From contig LR746280.1 in NCBI GenBank assembly GCA_902729315.2, positions 557,001-621,000 of the forward strand: a stretch of DNA of 64,000 nucleotides, in the 5' to 3' direction. Origin of the DNA: Spirodela intermedia (lineage: Eukaryota > Streptophyta > Magnoliopsida > Alismatales > Araceae). The translations under genes were made by a program, and so were the position numbers. The notes under the pieces were generated by a model, which was not told the origin of the DNA, searched no databases, and saw only the letters and a list, made by a program, of their open reading frames with translations. Shown in pieces: positions 34,381 through 46,854 of this stretch (position 1 is the first letter of the stretch; every line of letters starts with the position of its first letter).

Positions 34381-35110
34381 TAACAACGACCGGAGAGTTT
34401 TCTTGATCTCCATTCGGATAACTGGCTGCTGACCTGCTTCGATGACGACTTGAAATATATCCGAATTATACGCAGTATCTTGTTGTATTCTCTCTCTCTT
34501 TAATTCTCACGTCGCGTGACCAGAACGGTGGAGAGCATAAAAAGTCTGTGGAATTCATAAAACTTGTTTAATGTTCGAAGAACTTTGCGATGGGACCGAC
34601 ATGTTTACTGTTGAACCCCTGAACAGAGGGGTTGACCGAACACATGCACGTATGATGATCCACGCGTCCCCCACTTACTTTCGTTCGTAGAATCTCTGAA
34701 AATGTTCAGAACGACTGGCAATTTGTCTTTAGCCTCTTCCTAGGCAATAGGTCGCGCAGCACGCGCCAAGAGAGATCCTCGAACGGCGTTGACTCTCGTA
34801 GATCTTGTGCGCATAACGAGGAGAAGTATAGTTCATTTTGTATTTATCGTATGCCTTTATTATACCTACAGAACGGTTTCCTGCGCCGGTGCTTCGCCTT
34901 CGATGTTTCTATCGCCTTCTCGGCGTGTTCCGGCGGGCCCGTGGGTTGATCTTTGCTGGCTGCTGGCCTGGGGTACGCTAAGAGATTTCCGGGGCATAAC
35001 GGATTCCAATCCTCCGGGGGGGAGATGGGAAACAATCTCCTCCCGCCATGCGGGGAGAGGACGGTGCTCGGATAGTGTTGCAGCATAACGCAGCAAACAG
35101 CACAAATCTA
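34381..35110. repeat. Conserved 3' flank block of copy G
   Basis: Matches 27.0-27.75 kb and 50.05-50.78 kb. The minus frame 34844-35086 shares a tail with 27466-27876, but the H copy breaks it, so a noncoding 3' flank is preferred. Confidence 0.6.
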
Positions 35111-35564
35111 GCAGACCAGAGGGGTTAGGTGGTAGGAACGGTAGGTTCCGTTGACCCTTTTCGTACCTCCCTTGGTGAAGAAGGGAGGTTATCTCCTCAG
35201 ATATTCACGAGCATCGTGATACTGGGGATACTGAAGAGATATATTAGATTCCAAGAGGAAGAGAATAGGATAGTGGGTATCGGAGTGAAAGAGGGAGGGA
35301 TGAAGACTTAGTGGAAATAAGTAATGATACACAGTAACTCAACAGTAACCTGCTGACGACTCGTGACGACACTTTACAAGACTTGTGAATAGTGATGAGG
35401 AAGAGGATGAGACAAGACTATAGGACAAAAAAGAGCGAGAGAAAGAGAGAGAGAGACAGAACAAGACAGTCTCTCGTGAACAGTGAGGGAGCAGTCACGA
35501 AGCACTCAGCGGCTTTGGACCTCCAGACGATCAGAAGAACCCCCCAATCTTCTCATTGAGTAGG
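35111..35564. other. Unassigned insertion between gene G and its 3' flank block
   Basis: About 430 bp without counterpart in the D and H units, purine-rich on the plus strand ('GAGAGAAAGAGAGAGAGAGA' near 35433). Possibly a small insertion; no terminal repeats identified. Confidence 0.35.
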
Positions 35565-36341
35565 TTACACTTGATCGTGCCCCACGTTCTCCGGAATAAA
35601 CGCTTGAATAGTTGAGGTGGGGCTAATGACGTGGTGTTGACCGTTTCTTCCATGGCACGGCGGCGGCGGGGAGCTGCCGGCGTCGTCCAAGTCCTTGGAT
35701 GTGAGATATACGTAGAAGTGGTAGCCACGCTCCAGGATTATCAGTACGGGTGCTAGCACGAGAAGTCCGAAAAACATGAACAAGAAGAAAGTGTCCCCGA
35801 TCGTCGCCTTGCCCAGATCCGGATGGGACTTTTTATTTTTATGGAAGCGGTAGATACACGACACGAGGATCGCTCCGGCTACCATCCGGACGACAGCGGC
35901 GAGCGCTGGGGGAATCACCATCACCATCTGGCTTAAGAACCAACAGCCCACGCCCACCAAGAAAAGCCTAACTCTGACCTTAACTTCCTCAGGGATAACC
36001 CTTTCCACCATTCGTACGAGATAGAAGCACGCGAGGAAGAGCACGTAGTTGGTGACGATGAACGAGACATGATCGATTTCCTCCCACGCACAGTAGACGC
36101 ATATTCCGCAGCCGAAGGTGACAGAGAGGAACGAGACGGGAAAAAACCAAGGGAATGAAAACTGTTGCTCAGTGGGAGGCGGCTCAGAAAATTTCTTCGG
36201 CTGAGATTCAAGGTCGACCTTGGTAGGGTCGATTCCGTCCGTGCCATGGAGCTCTTCGGACACAACTGTCATGGTGAGATGAGACGGACACGAGGGGGAG
36301 AGGCCCGATGGAGAAGTGGAATTCTCAGTGTCCACATACAT
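35565..36341 (-). CDS. Small multipass membrane protein, array copy G (function unknown)
   Basis: Intact 258-residue frame from the ATG at 36341 (MYVDTENSTSPSGLSPSCPS). A second candidate start (MTVVSEELHGTDGIDP) is at 36272. Family features: EPPPTEQQ before the first hydrophobic segment (about 63-83, FPWFFPVSFLSVTFGCGI), then about 92-110, 124-143 and 144-163 (PPALAAVVRMVAGAILV). There is an additional fifth segment at about 184-203 (FFLFMFFGLLVLAPVLII). YHFYVYLTSKDLDDAGSSPP near the end matches the C-terminal motif of H and D, followed here by an extra 30-residue tail. Its promoter block contains two tandem duplications. Molecular role unknown; the label DUF6490-like is from memory. Confidence 0.72.
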   Translation of the reverse strand: MYVDTENSTSPSGLSPSCPSHLTMTVVSEELHGTDGIDPTKVDLESQPKKFSEPPPTEQQFSFPWFFPVSFLSVTFGCGICVYCAWEEIDHVSFIVTNYVLFLACFYLVRMVERVIPEEVKVRVRLFLVGVGCWFLSQMVMVIPPALAAVVRMVAGAILVSCIYRFHKNKKSHPDLGKATIGDTFFLFMFFGLLVLAPVLIILERGYHFYVYLTSKDLDDAGSSPPPPCHGRNGQHHVISPTSTIQAFIPENVGHDQV

Positions 36342-36358
36342 ATGTATATATGGACACC

Positions 36359-36459
36359 GATGACCTCTCCTGCATTAAAACAAATCCGCCGATGACCTCT
36401 CCTGCATTAAAACAAATCCGCCGATGACCTCACCTGCGTTAAAACAAATCCCGCCGATG
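36359..36459. repeat. Three tandem copies of a 32-33 bp unit in the promoter of G
   Basis: 'GATGACCTCTCCTGCATTAA' begins each of three units (about 36359, 36391, 36423); the first two are identical and the third differs slightly. In B, D and H this promoter segment occurs once. Confidence 0.88.
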
Positions 36460-36502
36460 ACCATGTCGAATGCCTCGACTCCCGTTTTACTTCGGAAAAG
36501 GC

Positions 36503-36638
36503 TATCCTTCTCTCCACCAGACACACAGCTAATCCCCCGATATCGTAATGCGTTAATAAGAGTAACCCCGCTGTCCTTCTCTCCACCAGATACACAGCTA
36601 ATCCACCCGATGTCGTATGCGTTAATAAGAGTAACCCT
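36503..36638. repeat. Tandem duplication of a 67-68 bp promoter segment of G
   Basis: 'TCCTTCTCTCCACCAGA' to 'GCGTTAATAAGAGTAACCC' occurs twice in a row (about 36503-36570 and 36571-36638). It corresponds to the segment before the TTAATAAG-like motif at 22495 and 51893, which is single-copy there. Confidence 0.85.
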
Positions 36639-36639
36639 T

Positions 36640-38113
36640 ATGGCCACAGTAAGTTTTCGCTGCGGATCCTCGCTTCCGACGTTACCGCAGGTTTAGCTGG
36701 TTTCCACAAGGAGGGAGATCAGCAGCTATATCCTCTTGCCGAGAGGGGGGAGAAGATGCTGACGGAGATGATGTTACGGCACGCCCCAGCCAGTAGCCAA
36801 GCCCATAGAAGGGCATCGATGTACAGAGTGCGGAGAAGATACGTAGAGGTTGTTCGACACAACGGCAGGGGTCGGCCGAAGTGCTTCGGCCTTGTGCACA
36901 GTTATCCGCCCGCCTGGTGGTCACTCATACGCCACCAAGAGGACAGCGGCGGCGAACGGCGGTGACAAAACTTAAGAGAGAGGGGGAGGAACAAGATAGA
37001 TGAGTGGCTTGGCGGAAGAGAAGGGGAGAAGGATGTGAAAGGACCCCTAAGCATTTTATCGAGCCCACCAAAATTATTTTCTTGACAGAACGCAACCCAT
37101 TTTGATGGGCTGTTGTAGGTCATCCCACTCAAATGGGCCAGCTAGGAAGGCTGAGGCTAAGCAACGCTAAGGTCCAAAACTACCCAAGAAGTGTGGGTAC
37201 ACTCAACAGCCACCTGTTCACCACCTTCTAGACTAACCGTCTCCTCTATCTACTTGATTTTCAAAACCTACCCGTCCTAGAGTATTTTATGCACATAAAT
37301 ATTGTTTTTCGGGTAGTATTTATAGTTAAACTCCCTATAAAGCAGTTCAGCTGTTGATAAGCCCCTCGCTACAACCCCTAATTCAGTCTCTCGTAGCTCT
37401 CTGTCATACTCATTTTGTATTATTTTGTAAAGATTTTGATAATAATTGATGAATACTATCCAAAAGTGAAAGCCGAGAATGGCCTCCTAGTGATAAAGTC
37501 AATCCCATTCATAAACCAGAAGGCATAAACAATTGCTATAATTTTTTCAATAAACGTAATATCATTAGTCTACTTATATACATACCAATTAGTTAGTTAT
37601 GTCATCAGAAATTGTAATTAGCTTATACTGAACTTAGATAGTCATAATATCTTGTGCTTGTGATGAACATAATCTCATCACAATAGAAGAAAGTATGCAA
37701 TGCTTAATGTCTTAATCAACTGGTGAAGACCAAATCTCCCCTTTAAACACATCAAATAAGAAGGTTGTTGAATAATATGATGGAGAAAAATATGCTGACT
37801 CTAAGTTGATGATTACATCCAAATATACATTCCAAATTGTTAAGCACGTCTATTTGCATGGACCATTAATTTTTATTTGCACATATTTCATTCCATATTT
37901 GGAAGATGTGTCATTTGGAGATTGAGTTTTATCTATTTTCTACATTATTATCATTAAAATGGAAAACAATATTTAACTTGCAACTGATTTTAAAAATATT
38001 GATCTATTTATTCATTAATTAAATTGAAGTTTTATAACTCTAAACAAGGGTGTAGTGACAAAAGACTACAAGGGTGTCTTTCATATGAAAGTAAGGAAGT
38101 GGAGAAGAGAGCC
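36640..38113. repeat. Upstream spacers of unit G
   Basis: 36.65-37.06 kb, 37.18-37.31 kb and 37.86-38.04 kb match blocks of the other units. AT-rich from 37.3 kb. No gene. Confidence 0.55.
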
Positions 38114-39759
38114 TGATAAGTCTTTATTATCATGAGTTAATAATTAATAAATAATATAGTTTTAGCCTTAACTCATGATAAATAGACTTATATTTGTAAT
38201 AAATTATGAAAAATGATTTTTATTTAGTTAATGTGAATTTTGAGCTAATTATGTGATTTTATGTGAATTATATACTTTTTCTAATCTTATTTTTGAGACA
38301 GATGAAGACAAAGAAAATAAAAAAAATAGAAAAAAGGGGAGACTTGCCAACCAACCTGGCCCATAAGGGGGTTGGAAGTGCAGTCAAGGTGGAGCCGCAA
38401 GCAAGGGCTCAAGTGGCTATGGACTAATGGGAGCACGTGTGCATCATTTCCCTTCCACGTCACTAGTGATCAACCAAGCACGGGGTAAATAGTGGTCGTA
38501 CACAGGCGAGAAAGTGACTCATTGATTCGCAAGTCTCACCTTACTATATATGCATCTCAACATTTGGTATATAACTGATGTGGGACTAAACCGACAATCA
38601 CACATTCTACAAAATGATTTTATAATTTTAATACGAAAAAATCTCTTATTTATAACAATGAGATATCATGATGATGTCATTGTATAAAGATATTTGAGAA
38701 CTTATTCCCCTTCTCTCATATAGAAAGGCAATTGACACAAGTTCAGATTGTTACTAAAAGATTAAGTTGTCAGAATTACTCAATCATCAATAAAAATCTC
38801 GTCAACGCGATTTACGGAGTATTATTACTAAAATTATTAAATAATTTGTAATAAAAGGGTTGTGAATTTATTGAGTAAATCATCTTTGATTGATCGACCA
38901 ATAAGTCATCATCAAGAAGAAGATAATCTATTAGGAGACGAGTCACCACCTCTTGAGAGTATATCAAATGTAATAAAGAGCTTCCTTTTGTTGCATAGAC
39001 TTAAGCATGAAGCTTCCTAACACATGCCCCAGCTTCATCTAGTTCTTTTTCATCCAGTGACAACTATCAAAGTGCCATAAAGTCATTGAGTGATAGTTGT
39101 TGGAGTGATGATTTAATGACTCATTTTATTGATATGTAGACTTCACAAGAAGATCTAGAGATTATTCACATTATCTTTGTCTAAAGAGAGCCTTCAAGGT
39201 AATGAACACTAAACAATCCTTTCGAATGTCGACACATCATTGTCGTGATGCTGATTTTTTTTTCTTCCTTTCAACTTAATTTTCACTACATTTAGAGATT
39301 TGTGTGATTTAAATTTTTTAAACTACTCTTCATTCAATTACAACTATTCTAGCTTTTATAGATCTTAATTTTATCATTAAATCATCTATAATCGCTTACG
39401 TATGAATCATTAGGCAGAACTCTATTTTCATCTAATTCGCATTCGTCTAGTGCTAACATCATCATGACATCTACACCCTTATTTTCTTTTTATGTGAATT
39501 TTAAATATATTTTATTTTTATTTCCTAATCTAAAATTTATAAAAATCATATTCTTTGAAGAAAATTCTGAAATATTACCCAATATTATATTACATCCTTG
39601 TGATCGACCTAAAATTTTTTCATTGTTTTTGGAACTTTTATTAAATTATAATTGACTTATTTTCTTATAAATACTTCTAAATATCTAAAACATTAGTATT
39701 TTCTAGTTTTATAAATTTTAAATTTATGTGATTTACCATACAATGACTAAGTCATGTCA
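38114..39759 (+). repeat. 5' LTR of element 2
   Basis: Starts TGATAAGTC, ends AAGTCATGTCA. Near its start, TTATCATGAGTTAA (38127-38140) and its exact reverse complement TTAACTCATGATAA (38168-38181) could form a 14-bp stem. Confidence 0.88.
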
Positions 39760-40059
39760 AATTTTGTCACCATTTCTAGCGATGTATTACATAATATTTA
39801 GTATTTTTCTATTTTTCTCTTAGAGTACACAAAAAAAATTAACTCTTGTTTTTAATTTCTTCTTGCAAAAAAAATTAAAAAAAAAAGAAGAGAACAAAGA
39901 TCAGCAAGGCAATGACTAGAGTAGACTGAAGGAAGAAAAAGTAAAAAAAAAAGAGAAAGAAGATCAACAAGACAAGAACTAGAGCAGACTGAAGGAGGGT
40001 AACAATTATTAAACTTTTTTTTTGAATTTATTGATTTTTTGAATATTAAGACTTAAAGT

Positions 40060-40850
40060 CTAGTAGCAGAAAATTTGACTAAAATCATTTATTGCTCACG
40101 ATTGATGAATGAATATAGTGAGTATGAGTAGGAGGAAGAACCCTTAGTTAATGAAATAGTAATTGATCAGGGAAAAATCATCTAAATTCTACTAGAAGGG
40201 AGTAAGGACAAAAATGAGGAAAAATAGATTTCAAGTGAGGAGAAATTAGTTGATTTGGGAGATGAAGGAGAAAAAATTAATAAACCTAATTAGTATTTTG
40301 CAGCCATGAATGTTGATAGTGATGATGATGATGCATATCATATACCGAAATTAGAAAATAGCTCTTGAAAAGATGAAGAATTTGATGAGTTCAAAAATAA
40401 AAAGTTAGAAAAAGAATTGATTGAACTAATGGGGAAAAACAAAAATAATGAATATGAGTATAAACATAACCTTGAAGGAAAAAAAATAAAATTAAATAAA
40501 TTCATTAGACTTGAGATTAAAGTAGACAATTCTTTCCTCCTTCAAGACCCACAACTCATTAGAATTATGTCAAAATTTGAAATATTTCACTTTTCACAAA
40601 TTGAACAAATATATAGGGAAGACAAAATAGAGCAAGGGAAGATTATGTAGATAAAAGAATACATTAAGAAATAGGTGAGTGGAAGAATTAGAGATATCAA
40701 TTTAGATGAAAAAATTTACATTGAGTAAGAGCTAATTTGAAAATTATATATTGATCACATTTTATAGTCTATTATTAAAAAATATTTACTAATGAATGAG
40801 AGCCTTACAAAACAAGATAAAAATGAGGAAAGGTATATATATTTTTAAAA
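40060..40850 (+). pseudogene. Second ORF region of element 2 (family-specific acidic ORF)
   Basis: Colinear with 17785-18590. The longest open part is 40417-40650 (MIELMGKNKNNEYEYKHNLE...IEQIYREDKIEQGKIM). Stops at the same positions as element 1: TAA after the KII/RII triplet, TGA before KDEEFD/EDEEFD, and TAG after QGKIM. Confidence 0.6.
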
Positions 40851-41984
40851 TAAAAATATTAATTTTGAGAAAATTTTATTAATTTCTATTTTATTTTGGC
40901 TGAAAGTATGTCAAGGTATATATATGGAGTATATGAATTTATGCTAAATCTGAAAAAGAATATCGTGAAACTTACTTGGGGATACAAATATATTTTGATA
41001 GCCATAGATCATCTTATATGATCTAAGAGTTGTCCAATTGAAGACATTACATTCAATGTTGTATGGGAGGCAACCCATGGTTTTTATTTAATTTTATTTT
41101 TTTTAAGTTCTCTTTTTCTTAGAATTTCTTAATAATTATTTTTGTATTTGTTTTTTTGGTGAGGTGATGTCTTTCTGAGCTTTATCATTTATGACAATAT
41201 TTTTAGTGTTTAACTTTGCATATATACATGATTCACTTAAAAATTATATTTTTTGTATATTCCATTCTGATTTTTCTATGTCATTGAGGATAATGTCATT
41301 ATTAAGTTTGAGGGTGAAGCAATAAGTCTTAATTTATGCTGTAGGATGATTAAGAACGTGTGTTGGCATTTGTTTTCATGCTCACTTAGAAAAGAAACCA
41401 AAAACATAAAATTAGAAAAACTACAACATCTGTTTTCTAGTTTTTTGTTAGAAACATCATAAAATAATTTATAGACTATCAAAAACAGCAGAAAAAAATA
41501 AACCAAAATTTAAAATTCTAGAGACTTTTTTCTCACATTTCAATCGCTTAGACATATATTGCTGAAATTCAAAATTATAACTATAAAGAAGATAGTTTTG
41601 ATTTATTTTTGACAAATTTATTGTTACTGAAAATAGAATTGAAAATAGAAAACAAAACTATCAGAATTATCTAATTTCTTATATCATATTACATGCACAA
41701 AAATTAAATCAATTAGATTGATTGATACCAAAAGATACTAGGAAGATTATTATTGAGCTAAAAGAATGATTTAGTAGCATGAAATGTTAGAATACTATTT
41801 GGATACATGATAGATAATGTGGATTTGATTTTATAGATTTTCACTTCATGATTTTGATGGATAATATTTACTTGATGTGAAGATTTGATTGATCATTTTA
41901 ATTTAATTGATATTTTTATATCCTAATTTATAGGACTTGTGAGGAAAAATCACTTATTTTGAAATTAAAAAAAAGAACAATATA

Positions 41985-42170
41985 AAAAATCTGAAAACAA
42001 AGGGTATACATGGAGGGTGTGAGACATTATTCTCATTGTCGAAAATCGTCTATAGAAAAGTACTTGTAGAAAAATAGATGGATAATGTGAAAGCTCTGAA
42101 AACGAAGAGTACACATAGAGGGTGTGAGACATTATTTTTATTGTCAAAATTTTTCTATAGAAAAAACTAC
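41985..42170. repeat. Tandem duplication, about 90-110 bp, inside element 2
   Basis: 'GGAGGGTGTGAGACATTATT' (first copy) recurs as 'AGAGGGTGTGAGACATTATT' with flanking similarity (TCTGAAAAC...TAGAAAA). Element 1 has a single copy near 19.77 kb. Confidence 0.75.
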
Positions 42171-42515
42171 TTATCTATTATAGAAAAAAATCAAAGAAAT
42201 ATAATGTAATCTTTAAAAATCAAGTGATGAAAAAAAAAGAAATTTAAGATTAATATTATTCTTGAATGAATATTAATAATTGAAATATGAATAGAAGAAG
42301 TGAAGTTTAGATTATTATTCTAAGAAGTGCTTAAATAGTTAAGTGCTTGACATCATTCTTAATACTTGATATAAGAGTCCAAAGTGTCTAAAGGTGCATC
42401 ATTTCTAATTATATTTTTCTTATGTATTGAAATATGACATTTGAGATTTGTGAATTTTTATTAATTTTTATAATTCAATTGCTAAGAGACTAGCAATGAT
42501 TCAAGTTGAGGGGTG

Positions 42516-43592
42516 TGATAAGTCTTTATGATCATAAGTTAATAATTAATAAATAATATAGTTTTAGCCTTAATTTATGATAAATAGACTTATATTTATG
42601 ATAAATTATGAAAACTAGTTTTTATTTGATTAATGTGAGTTTTTAACTAATTATGTGATTTTATGTGAATTTATATAATTTTTATAATCTTGTTTTTAAA
42701 ATAAATGAAGAAAAAGAAAATAAAAGAAAAATAGAAAAAAGGGGAGACTTGACAGCCAATTAGGCCCTCAAAGGGGCAGAAGTGTAGTCGTGGCGGAGCC
42801 ACAAACAAGGACTTGAGTGGCTATGGACTGATGGGGGCACATGTGCATCACTCCCCTTTCATGTCATCGGTGGCCAACTGAGTATGAGGCAAGGAGTGGT
42901 CATACATACATGAGAAAGAGACTCATTGATTTGCAAATTTTGTATTATCATATATGTGTCTTAACATTCGGCATATAACTGATGTGAGACTAAACTGATA
43001 ATCACACCTTCCTTAGAATGATTTTATGATTTTAATATAAAAATACCCCTTATTTATAAGAATAAGATATCATGATGATGTCACTATATAAGGGTATTCG
43101 AGAGCTTATTCCTTCTCCTTCATATAGAGGGGCGACTAGCATAAGTTCAAATCTTACTAAAGTCAAAACTCGTATTTTTATCTAATTAAATTATCGGTGA
43201 AAGATTAAGTTGCTAGAATCACTCAACCATCAACAAAAATCTCGTCAATGCGATTTGTAGAGCATTATTAATAAAATTATTGAACGATTCACGATAAAAA
43301 GATCATATATCTATCGAGTAAATCATCTTCAATTGATTGACAAATAAGTCATCATTGAGAAGAGGACGATTTACTAGGAGATGAGTTACCACCTTCTAAG
43401 AGTGTACCAGAAGCGATGAATAACCTCCTCTTGTTACACAAACCTAAGGATGAAGCTCCCTATAACACTCCACTTCCATCCAACTCTTCTCCATTGGGTG
43501 ATAACCATTAGAGACGATTTGACGACTCATTTTATTGATCTCTAGATTTCACAAGAAGATCTAGAAATTATCCACGTCATCCTTATCTAAGG
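42516..43592 (+). repeat. Truncated 3' LTR of element 2
   Basis: Starts TGATAAGTC after GAGGGGTG. Similar to the first 1.08 kb of the 5' LTR, ending within the region equivalent to about 39190. Confidence 0.82.
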
Positions 43593-44117
43593 AGATATTC
43601 AGGGTGCCAAATATAAAGAAAGAAATGGGGAGGAATAAGAAGGCCGTTGGTTTGAAAGAATAGAAGGGGGGAATGATGACTAAGGACCATAAGCGTTTTA
43701 TGGGGCTCAAAAAAATTATTTTTTTGGAGAGCCAAACCCATTTTGCTAGGCTATTTTGGGGTAACCCACTCGTTTGAGACAACTAGGTATGCTGATCTAA
43801 ACCAACAACTTAGAGGCCCACAACTGCCTAAGAAATGCAAGTACAATCAACAATTGTTGGATCACAATCATACACACTATCTGTCTCTTTTTCTATAATT
43901 AATTTTTCTAACTCTACTCATCTAAGTACATTTGATTCATTAAAAGGTTAATTTAAATAATTAATTTATTGAGTCCTTCCATAAACCAATTCAATAAAAG
44001 ATAAGTTTATCATTAAAACCTCTAGTTCCCTCCTTAGTAGCTCTCTCTTGTATATAGTTTTCAGTCTTGATAAAATATTTGAATAATGTTTAGTTAATGT
44101 AATTCAAATATTTATGT
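43593..44117. repeat. Array upstream spacer, left of the copia insertion
   Basis: Matches 33.31-33.64, 36.95-37.31 and 52.24-52.57 kb. The corresponding sequence resumes after the copia at 46855. Confidence 0.65.
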
Positions 44118-46854
44118 TGACAAGAGGAAGATAAAATCTTAGAATTTATATATTAAAGAAGAGAAGTGCATGAAGTTATATAGAAGAGAGGAAGAAGTGG
44201 AGATAGTAGAAGAAAAATAAGAACATAGAGAGAATAAGTCTAAAATAGGCCTAGTGGGCCCAATGGGCCTATTCTAGCACTCCTCAAGATAGAGCATACA
44301 AGTTAAATATGTCTAGCTTGATGCACATCGCTTCATAAGAGATACTTGTAAGATTCCTGGTGAAGACATCCATAAGCTGATGAGATGAGGCAACATGTGG
44401 AGTAGAGATAACACTTGACATTACCTTATCTCAGATGTAATGGTAGTCAATCTTGATATGTTTCGTCCACTCATAAAATGTAGAATTCTCAACAATGAAG
44501 ATGACGACCTGATTAGTATATAAGCATTAGCATAAGAGATGAGATGTCAAGGTCTTCGAAGAGTGAACTGAGCCACACCATCTCTCATGTCATTCCAGCT
44601 ATAACGTGATACTTGAACTCAACATTGGAGCAAAATGTTACCTTCCACTTTCTAGAGTACCACGTAACAATGTTGTCACCCACATATGTGCAATAACCAA
44701 TGGAGGACTTGCAATCTCTCTTGTTACTAGTATATCTTGCATCTAAGTATACTTTAATTTAAAGATACTTATGTCTTCAATAGATAAGCCATCTCCTAAG
44801 AGCTCTTTTGATGTATGTCAAAACCCGTAAAGCTCCCTCTCAATGAACTTGTTGAGGTTCCTATGTGAATTGGCTAAGGACACTAAATTATGTACATGAT
44901 GTTAGGGCAAATGACGGTGAAGTAAATCAACTTCTTCAACAATCGTCTACACTAATTAGACAAAAAAGAAAGACTATAACAAAACAAGATGGCTCAGATA
45001 ATGACACTAATAGATAAGAGGTTATTAAGAAATCTAGGAACATAGAGAACCTAAGTGAGATGAATATTTGGGGTAACAATGGTATTACCATGTCTATTGG
45101 CCAAATAAGACTGACCATCGACAATGGTAATCAGTGGATGATGAGGGGTAGGCTGGTACGATGATAAAATAGTGGGTGTGCTAGTCATATGAGTAGAGCC
45201 CTCTAAGTCAATAATCTATGATGAAGATGCAAGGAGAGTGTGTGTACCTAATGTGGAATAATTTAAAAGTGAGGCCAAATTATCTGAAGAATGAGCTATG
45301 ATATCACTAGAGCGGCATATTACTTTATACTCAGCAGAGGTCAATGTCACATGATAAGTTAGAGATGAGACACTAAATAGTGCTGGAGAAGCTAGTGCTT
45401 ATCATAGTAGATATATGGAGGAAAAGAATTACAACTCTTCTCTCATGGTAGACAGCCACTATCTGGTCTCAAAGTAAGAGAGTCATGTGACACTTAAAGA
45501 GTAGAGATAGTCATTGTCGAAGGAGTAGATGTGCCACTGGTGATAGTATGAGGAGTGGCTATACTCACATGAAGCGTAGTAGAGAAAATGTGCAAGATAT
45601 CAGGTACCTGATCTCTAGAGGGGATTGTTTCATAAATTTGAAAGGTAATTGATGGGTGAAATTTACTCAGATAAACTTTGGCAAGAAACTCCTAGCAATA
45701 GCTCTCGAATATTTAGAGGTTAGTGGTCAGAGGTTGATAGGTGGCAAGCTCCTTTATTAAGGCTTGAAGACAACTGAAATGAGCCTAAAGTGAGGAGTCA
45801 CCCTATTTATAGGTAAAAAGTGGATCAAAAATCTCAATTATATGATTGATATTCATTCAATTGGCACACGTTCTCTAACATCATCTAGAATTATTGCACA
45901 AGGTGAATCTGGATGAGAGGCTCAACAGTACTCAACTCAATACTCTGAAATATTCAAGTAAGGATGAGTGAATTGAGGTAAGACTATGAAGTAAAAGATA
46001 GATCAGTGAGGTTAGAAGGATTAGTCAACAAGTGGTGAAAAAAGTTGTGCAATGTCAAATACTCATATTCAGAGGCCCATGATGCATAATTATGTCCATT
46101 GAAGTCATATGTTGGTCGAGTGAGTTGTGTCGTGATAGAGTGCCATGGAGTAGTCAACCCAATCGAAGGAAGAACGACAACCAGCTGAAGAATTAGTAGA
46201 GGAGGCACCTGAGACATCGAGGATTCGCTGATTGGATTCATAGATTATGATTAGCGAAAGATGAGATAATGTTGGAAGGGACATCCCATGAGCCACAAGG
46301 GGTGCCAAAAGACAACGTGCAGGGCGCTAGAGGTGACACATAGGGTGCTGAGAGGCAATGTGTGGGGCATCAAGAGGCAGCATGTGTGGTGCCTACAGTT
46401 GGTGCATGGGGCATCAGTAGGAGATGGCATCATCAAGTGTGCAAGCACAGTAGCACTCGGGCAAGTGTGTAGGATAGTGTTGGGCAAACACTAGATGGGC
46501 ATGTAAGTGCACACAACAAGAGGCGCAATAGGTATTTAGGGCTATGTCAACTGGGAATAAGGTAGGTACATAAGGTGGCACCATAGGAGATTACACTAGG
46601 AGAGGATAGGTGATGTCAAGGTAGGAGAGGAGTCAAAGTGGCAGTGGTAGAGAAACCCTAGAGCTTTGATACAATGATGACAAAAGGAAGAGAAAACCCT
46701 AAAATTTATATATATTGAAGAAGAGTGCATGAGGTTATATAAAAAAGAATAAGAAGGAGAGAGAGAAAAAAGTAGAGATAGTAGAAGAAGAATAGAGACG
46801 TAGAGAGAATAAGTCCAAAATGGGCATGGTGGGCCTACTAGACTTATTCTAACA
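44118..46854 (-). mobile_element. Internally deleted Ty1/copia element with short LTRs
   Basis: LTRs 44118-44279 (162 bp) and 46678-46854 (177 bp); on the minus strand each begins TG.TAGAATA and ends TTGTCA. The internal region is 2.4 kb, about half of a normal copia. Minus-strand remnants: gag N-terminus (PTYDFNGHNYASWASEYEYL at 46120-46060) and RNase H (CKSSIGYCTYVGDNIVTWYS at about 44720-44660, where relatives read RKSTTGYC...LVTW). Reverse transcriptase is largely gone. Flanking 5-mers (TATGT, GTTTG) do not form a clear duplication. Confidence 0.82.
46662..46673 (-). promoter_or_regulatory. Copia primer-binding site (initiator tRNA-Met type)
   Basis: On the minus strand TGTATCAAAGC follows the 5' LTR; the canonical plant copia site is TGGTATCAGAGC. 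This also fixes the element's orientation. Confidence 0.65.

Larger units (their letters stand above)
38114..43592 (+). mobile_element. Non-autonomous Ty3/gypsy retrotransposon, element 2
   Basis: 5' LTR 38114-39759 (1646 bp), internal region 39760-42515, then a 3' LTR starting at 42516 and truncated at about 43592. Lacks the gag segment present in element 1 (equivalent of about 16260-17785) but retains the acidic second ORF and the AT-rich 3' part. No pol. It lies between array spacers; the truncation abuts the block 'GCCAAATATAAAGAAAG'. Confidence 0.85.
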
